This document shows positions 57,578-64,000 of a stretch of DNA of 64,000 bases, piece by piece; the stretch's first letter is position 1; each line of letters begins with the position of its first letter. This DNA comes from Jaminaea rosea (taxonomy: Eukaryota; Basidiomycota; Exobasidiomycetes; Microstromatales). Made by a program: the position numbers and the translations under genes. The stretch lies in the NCBI RefSeq assembly GCF_003144245.1, contig NW_020289978.1, forward strand, positions 682,001 to 746,000. The letters are read 5' to 3'. A model generated the notes under the pieces. It had not been told where the DNA came from. It ran no database searches and worked only from the letters and a program-made list of their open reading frames with translations.

Positions 57578-58195
57578 ATGATGCTTCCTTACCTCAGCAA
57601 GATCTTTGCCGTCCTAATGCTTCTGGCGACTCCTGCCTGGACCCACTACATCACGCTCAAGAATAGTTGCAAGGGGCTCAAAGTCTCCGGGCAAGTCGGG
57701 GACGCGCGCTGGCGTGGGAGAACCGAGCCTCTCAGTACTGGCAGTCGCATGGACACCGATGGCGACTCGACCGCTGTCATTTCTACTAATTTTGGGTGAT
57801 TCGGTATTGGGTCCCTTTCAATGATCGCGCGACGCTGACAGCGCGCCCTGACCCCTGCCCTCGTTGCAGCACGGTCACTGCTCATCTATTCGCCGACAGT
57901 GTTACCCTCGCTTCGAAGCTAGACCCCGGTGAGTAGTCAACAGTACGACTCTATCACCGCTCTGCTGTACTCAGACAATCTTCTGTTTCCCCGCCATCAC
58001 TCAAAGGGATCAAAGGGCTCCCTCGTGGTGTGTCCTTCTACGGCGAAATTGGCCCCGATGCGCCAGGAGCCGCTTCCTGCCAGGCGCTACAGTGCGACGC
58101 TAAGGACGCCAGGACCTGCTCGGCAAGCGTCGGTTGCGAAGGCCACGGGGAGCCTTACTGGGCTCACCTTACCTTTTCATGCTAGCTTGCGATAC
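57578..58195 (+). CDS. Small secreted protein, tandem family member D
   Basis: Fourth paralogue: exons 57578-57795, 57870-57928 and 58017-58195, 151 aa. The signal peptide MMLPYLSKIFAVLMLLATPA ends at ...WT before HYITLKNSCKGL. Then GQVGDARWRGRTEPLS, RMDTDGDST and TNFG. Exon 2 is again 59 nt and ends LDP. Exon 3 carries LPRGVSFYGEIGPDAPGAA and a Cys-richer stretch (SCQALQCDAKDARTC, VGCEGHGEPYW) ending AHLTFSC. The intron-2 acceptor was placed at AAAG just before GGATC because only that join yields the family's FYGEIG frame; a stronger-looking TCAG 47 nt earlier gives an unrelated frame. Six mature cysteines occur. Confidence 0.72.
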
Positions 58196-58394
58196 AACGT
58201 TAGCTCCGAGCTCTTTCTGTACGCAGGCGTCGTGAGAAGCTCTTCCCTTCTGCTTTTCCAAATGTTCAACGTCAGCTTCTTCACTCTCCACTCCGTTTGA
58301 GGAAGCCACGCCAGTGCGTCCGATGAATTCGGGGAGAGTATGAAGGGGTAGGACAGCAGGAAAAACAACTCGCGCGCTCGGGGTCGCCCGCCGC

Positions 58395-61300
58395 TCAGTA
58401 CGTCTCGAGTACCCAGAGCTCCTGCTCCTTCAATGTCTCGATGTGCTCCTCAGCCTGCTGCTTGGTCATCCCCCTCTTATCAACCAAAGCGCCGATAATG
58501 CTCTGCGTCACATCGAAGACAGGGTCGGTGGGCCCACAGAGATTGAAAGACCCACGCTTCTCCACATCCTCCTGTGGACCCAAGGCAGCGGCGATATCCT
58601 CCGCTGCCTCCTGGACTTTGTGTTGGATATAGATCTTCTGCGGCTGGTCACGAGAGAAGGCCAGGCCGAGCTTGACGAGACCATCTCGCTCATAGGCCTC
58701 CAGCTGCTCGGCGTAAAGGAACTCAGCGTAGCGAGAGCGCGAGCCGAAGAAGATGTGCACTGGTGCAACCTCGAGGCCAGCCTTGCGCTGCATGTCGCGG
58801 GCTTGAATGATGGCGAGGAGGGGGGCAAGACCGGTACCCAGCCCAGCGCCGATGACAGGTTGGGTCGGGTACTGAGGCAGCTTGATCGTGCCTGGCTTGA
58901 CGCTTACAGTGACCTTTGCGCCTGGCTTCAGATTTGCGAGGTAGCGCGTGCACTGCCCGTAGCGAGGCGTGCCGCTGGGGGTAGCCCAGTCGACTGTCAC
59001 GATGAGGAGGTGCACGGAGTCGCCTACCGCAGCCTGAGCAGAGGAGATGGAATAGGAGCGGGGCTCGATCATAGGCACCTCCCTGACAAGCACGTCGAGG
59101 GGCAGGCGCGCAGAGGGGAACATGGCCAAGCACTCAGCGTAGGTGACCGTTTCCACCTCGCTGAGCTTCTTGAACGTGGCATTACCCTCGGCAGAGGAGA
59201 TGAAGCGCAGCCACTTGGCCTCGTCCACATTCGTTGCCAGCTTGGACAAGGCCTCGTAGAAGGATTTGCCCGGCTTTCCAAAGATATCCAGACGTTGCTG
59301 CAGAATCTGGAAGACACTTCGCGTCTCGTATCGGCTTGGGTCCTCGAGGCTCGGGATGGCCAGCAGCTCATCGGGGTCGTAGCCACTCCAGTTGATGAAG
59401 TCGCGTACCTCTTCCTCGTCGTTCCATCCGTGCACGCCAAGAGCCTCGCCGACTTCGTAGCGCAGTCCAGTACCGGCAGTAGAGAGCTCCATGTGGAATA
59501 CGTTGCGCGGGTAGTCAGCAGGAGTGAGACGACGGTTTTCGGTGACGGTGGCGACGTAATTCTTCTCGTGGAGATCAGGGCGAAGGGCGTGACGATTGAG
59601 GTGGTACGCCTCGGAGAAGAGAAGCTGCCAAGCTGGAAGAGCCCAAGTTGAGCGCACGGCTGCAGCCTCCTGACCGACTGTGGCGGCGTCGGCGCTGGGA
59701 AGGAAGCCGTTGTAGCGGAAGGCAGTCGGACGCTGCACAGCGTCTTCGCCCTCCACGGGCTGGGAGGCGGCGAGGTCCTCGTCGTTGTAAGAAGCAAGTG
59801 TCAATGCCTTCTCGGCAGCTTCGACTAGGCCCACCACGCCATTGACGCCAAGAGGCGCGACTCCGAGTGACTTCTCGAGAATCGCAGTCAGAGCGATACC
59901 GCTGGATCCAAAGTGGATGCGATGGAAGGCGGCGGCAAGCACGACAGTAGCCACCTCTTTAGGCACGGTCTCGGCGTTGATTTTATTGTTGCCTCCGCGA
60001 GCCTTGGCCGTAACGTCCAGCAAGCCCTCGACGACGGCGCTGGAGTCGATGAGATACACGCGGGCCTTCTTGGCAGCGAGCGTCTTCTTATCGTCGGCGC
60101 GCAGCCTAGCCGCAAGCTCAGCGCTGTCCCACCCAGGGACATTGATGAGCACGCTTCCGCCGGGCTTGAGGCTTTCGAAGACACTGTAGTGCTTGAGCGT
60201 TGTCGCTGGATCGGCGATGATGAGCGTAGACACAGACGAGTCCTGTGCAGCAAGGTGGACGGGGATCCGTGCTGCGGGGTGCGCACCAGTGAGGAGATCG
60301 GATCGAACAAGCCCACCGGCTTCGAAATTGTCGTAGCGACTGAAGAGGCTCGCAGCTTCGCCGCGCTCGCGAAGGGTGCGGGCGAGGTGCGAAGCAAGCA
60401 GAGCTGTGTTACTTGAGTCGGCGTCGTAAATGGAAGCAAGGCGGCTCTGAGCACCGCCCATGACGGCGATGTCCTTCTCAATGGATGTAGGGGCTGTAGC
60501 GATGACCTCAGCCGCGTCGACAGGCTGCTTGGCTCCAGCAATGGACTGGAAGATGGCGGCCCACTGGCCAGGTGCGACCGTCTGTCCCTGAGGGAAGGAG
60601 AGCGGCAGGACACGAGGAGCAGTGGCGCTTCCGATGCTAGTGGAGAAGATAGCAGACTGGACGTCCTCGTACAGGGGGCCGGTTGCGCCAGAGACGCGCG
60701 TCTCGTCGAGAACGAAGATGGAACGCACGCTAGGCGGGATGACCTTCTGGAGCTCCTCGTCCGACCACGGGCGGATGATGCGAGCTGCGATGACGCCAAC
60801 AGTGGAGCGAATGGAGTCGGGCAGCTCGGCGAGCATTGTGCGGGCAGCAGTAGCATGCGAGCCGTTTGGTACGACGAGGACCGTCGAGGGAGCTCGCGAG
60901 CCCGAGTAGGAGAAGTGCGACAGCTTCTTGGCTTGCAGGGCAGAGACGATGTCGGTGGACCCCTTCAGAGCGGCATCAGCAGCAGCGATGTTGAGCTGGG
61001 CGACCTCGCGACCGCCATAAGCACCGTCGAAGACGTGGACAATGTGGGAGTCAGTGACGGCGTAGGAGGCAGCAGCGACATCGACGGCCTCTTGACGGCT
61101 GCCGGAGAGGACGATGGCGAAGTCTTCGTTGGCCGAGAGAGTAGAAGCGGCGGCCAAGACGGAGGCGTGGTCATTCTTGACCTCGAGGGTGTCGCGATTG
61201 ATGTCTTGAGAGGCGCTCGAGACCTGCAGCACGAGGCGGCCCTGAGCAGGAGCGGGAAGGCTGACGAGCGAGGGAGCCATGGCGAGGAGACCGGAAGCAT

Positions 61301-62171
61301 TGGTCAGAGCAGAGACTGTCTTGCGTCCACCTGCCACTTGGGCAACAGCGCTACCAGCCCCCTTGGCTGAAAGATAGCCTGCAATGGCCGTACCAGCGCC
61401 GGTGCGAGTCTGCATGGGGAAGACACGGGGACGTCCCTCGATCCAGCCCTTGCTGTTGGCCTCGGTAGCCTCCTTCTCGGACCATGAGCCGAAACCTGCG
61501 TTGGTAGCGGACTCGTAGACGAACATGGCGTCAGAGTTGGCGTAGGCGATGCCCTCGATGGCGCCCTGAGCAGTCGAGTCTCGGACGGCGGCTGAGTTGG
61601 ACAAGCCGGTCAGCCAGACGGGGGCGGCAGCTCGCTCAGCGTTGAGGAGCGCATCTCCATGAGCGGGTGCAGGCGCAGAAAGATCGCCACGAAGCTGCGA
61701 GGCTCGTGCTCGAAGCTGAGGAGCTGCTTCGGGGTAATCGCCACCAGCTACTGCCTTGGTGTGACGAATAGGCTGTTTCGTCTGGTGAGGAGCAGGCTGA
61801 GGGAGCTGGCTGTGGAGCGACTCAGGCTGCTGCTGCTGAAGCATGGGTCCGTCGCCCTTTACGGGCTGAGGCTTAGCAGGGCCAAGGCCCTTTGCGTCGA
61901 TCTCATCGAGCTGCTTGCTGAGGGGCAGTGGCTCCTTGGCCGAAGCTGCATCAGCTGCGTCAGCCTCGACGGCTTTAGGAGCGATGACAGCCTCGCCATT
62001 GCTGAGGCCCAGCTGACGCTCGACCTTTGCCTTTGTACTCTTTGTAGGACGAGTAGCTGGGGCGAAGGATGCGCGGCTCAGTGCGAGGACGCCACCAATG
62101 CCAAGGGCCAGGCCACCAGCAAAGGTGACGGCTGACGAGAGGATGTCTCGCTGGTTGACCACGGAAGCCAT
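58395..62171 (-). CDS. MET10: Sulfite reductase [NADPH] flavoprotein component MET10
   Basis: Alpha (flavoprotein) subunit of assimilatory sulfite reductase, passing electrons from NADPH through FAD to the Met5-type haemoprotein for sulfide and Met/Cys synthesis. Single exon, 1,258 aa, about 220 longer than yeast Met10 (1,035). The core starts near residue 190 (YANSDAMFVYESATNAGFGS), with a pyruvate-ferredoxin-oxidoreductase-like central part (HVFDGAYGGREVAQLN). The FAD-binding motif RSYSISSAQ is at about 1038, the NADPH motif GAGLGTGLAPLLAI at about 1108, and the end is ELWVLETY. No flavodoxin domain is present, as in fungal Met10. Odd: the first 190 residues are an extension with a hydrophobic stretch at about 12-34 (SSAVTFAGGLALGIGGVLAL), which looks like a membrane anchor. 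It is divergent from LYS12. Confidence 0.95.
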   Translation of the reverse strand: MASVVNQRDILSSAVTFAGGLALGIGGVLALSRASFAPATRPTKSTKAKVERQLGLSNGEAVIAPKAVEADAADAASAKEPLPLSKQLDEIDAKGLGPAKPQPVKGDGPMLQQQQPESLHSQLPQPAPHQTKQPIRHTKAVAGGDYPEAAPQLRARASQLRGDLSAPAPAHGDALLNAERAAAPVWLTGLSNSAAVRDSTAQGAIEGIAYANSDAMFVYESATNAGFGSWSEKEATEANSKGWIEGRPRVFPMQTRTGAGTAIAGYLSAKGAGSAVAQVAGGRKTVSALTNASGLLAMAPSLVSLPAPAQGRLVLQVSSASQDINRDTLEVKNDHASVLAAASTLSANEDFAIVLSGSRQEAVDVAAASYAVTDSHIVHVFDGAYGGREVAQLNIAAADAALKGSTDIVSALQAKKLSHFSYSGSRAPSTVLVVPNGSHATAARTMLAELPDSIRSTVGVIAARIIRPWSDEELQKVIPPSVRSIFVLDETRVSGATGPLYEDVQSAIFSTSIGSATAPRVLPLSFPQGQTVAPGQWAAIFQSIAGAKQPVDAAEVIATAPTSIEKDIAVMGGAQSRLASIYDADSSNTALLASHLARTLRERGEAASLFSRYDNFEAGGLVRSDLLTGAHPAARIPVHLAAQDSSVSTLIIADPATTLKHYSVFESLKPGGSVLINVPGWDSAELAARLRADDKKTLAAKKARVYLIDSSAVVEGLLDVTAKARGGNNKINAETVPKEVATVVLAAAFHRIHFGSSGIALTAILEKSLGVAPLGVNGVVGLVEAAEKALTLASYNDEDLAASQPVEGEDAVQRPTAFRYNGFLPSADAATVGQEAAAVRSTWALPAWQLLFSEAYHLNRHALRPDLHEKNYVATVTENRRLTPADYPRNVFHMELSTAGTGLRYEVGEALGVHGWNDEEEVRDFINWSGYDPDELLAIPSLEDPSRYETRSVFQILQQRLDIFGKPGKSFYEALSKLATNVDEAKWLRFISSAEGNATFKKLSEVETVTYAECLAMFPSARLPLDVLVREVPMIEPRSYSISSAQAAVGDSVHLLIVTVDWATPSGTPRYGQCTRYLANLKPGAKVTVSVKPGTIKLPQYPTQPVIGAGLGTGLAPLLAIIQARDMQRKAGLEVAPVHIFFGSRSRYAEFLYAEQLEAYERDGLVKLGLAFSRDQPQKIYIQHKVQEAAEDIAAALGPQEDVEKRGSFNLCGPTDPVFDVTQSIIGALVDKRGMTKQQAEEHIETLKEQELWVLETY

Positions 62172-62606
62172 GGTTCAGCGGCGAGAAAGGTGTCGATGAT
62201 GGTGGAAGTGGTGAAGAGAAGAGCAACGGAACTCGCCCATGAACCCTTTGCTATCTCGATTTCTCATCCCATCTTGGCCCTCATCAGCGATGCAGCGCCG
62301 ACGGCGTAATGTCGCCTGAAGCTCCCTCGGCCTTTCAGCCAATTCTTCGTGCCTGGCTCACCAAATGTCGCAATTTCGCCTCCCCGACGCCGGCTCTTGG
62401 GGGTGAGTCCGGCCATCCACTCCCATCCGTCCGTCGAGCAGCCACGCGAGCGAGGGGCAGGGCAATGAGGGACGGAGATCGTGGAGAAAGGCTGGCGCGG
62501 GCGGGCGGGAAGAACAGGATGATGGATGAGACGCAGCAAAGCGACAGAGGAATTAATTGAGTCGATCATCCAACCAACAGCTACCAGCTAGCGAAGTCGG
62601 ACCACG
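62172..62606. promoter_or_regulatory. Divergent promoter region, MET10 / LYS12
   Basis: 435 bp between a methionine-pathway and a lysine-pathway gene. Two TGAGTC cores (62404-62409 and 62558-62563) match six of seven bases of the TGASTCA site bound by Gcn4/CpcA-type amino-acid starvation regulators. Such cores also occur by chance, so regulation is inference. Confidence 0.4.
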
Positions 62607-63989
<1,383 letters not shown>

Positions 63990-64000
63990 CGCTGGTATCG

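Noticed and set aside
54592-58195. Thaumatin-like proteins as the identity of the secreted family
   Set aside because: The opening L.N.CP resembles the first thaumatin strand, but the REDDD residues and eight or more cysteines of thaumatin-like proteins are not there.
57929-58300. Alternative frame downstream of member D exon 2
   Set aside because: Using the earlier TCAG acceptor gives a frame with none of the family's blocks. The later acceptor restores FYGEIG and the terminal Cys at the usual distance.
58443-59651. Plus-strand open frame of about 402 codons
   Set aside because: Antisense to the FAD/NADPH domains of MET10; no recognisable domain, no splice pattern or leader.

Overview
The window is about 64 kb of a compact, GC-rich nuclear fungal chromosome. 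Many short GT-AG introns (mostly 43 to 120 nt, usual donor GTGAGT), head-to-head gene pairs and the protein set point to a basidiomycete. A smut-related yeast-like lineage (Ustilaginomycotina) is my best guess, but that is inference. I see no transposon, virus-like element, rRNA, tRNA or CRISPR array.

Layout: NAP1 (-); a merged locus with an aldo-keto reductase, mitochondrial ribosomal protein uL10m and branched-chain keto-acid dehydrogenase E1-beta (+); a secreted metallophosphoesterase (+); an HhH-GPD-like protein (-); NADH pyrophosphatase (+); mitoribosomal mS23 (-); YAF9 (+); PP2A B subunit (+); mitochondrial MetRS (+); tricalbin (-); an MCP2-like ABC1 kinase (-); a mannitol-dehydrogenase-like SDR (+); RFT1 (+); a lysine methyltransferase (-); a sulfotransferase-like P-loop protein (+); a GT8 glycosyltransferase (+); VIP1 (-); KAR5 (-); PDS5 (+); glucosidase II beta (-); an AAGAB/Irc6-like protein (-); carnitine acetyltransferase (-); four tandem genes for small secreted proteins (+); MET10 (-); LYS12 (+). 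Most are housekeeping genes. uL10m, mS23, MetRS, E1-beta and probably the ABC1 kinase act in mitochondria. RFT1, glucosidase II beta and tricalbin act at the ER.

Two places stand out. First, at 3099-6752 an aldo-keto reductase frame has no stop of its own. It runs in frame into a mitochondrial-presequence exon (4456-4626). That exon either splices over a 1,013-bp intron to make E1-beta, or is read straight on into uL10m, which is encoded inside that intron. One presequence exon could thus serve two mitochondrial proteins, chosen by splicing. Second, at 54592-58195 four tandem paralogues encode unrecognised secreted proteins of 151-153 aa. They share exon-intron structure, including an identical 59-nt middle exon, and a His-Tyr placed exactly after the predicted signal-peptide cleavage site.

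All exon limits were worked out by hand from splice signals, reading phase and family similarity. Every spliced model given closes in frame, but none was checked against transcripts or databases.
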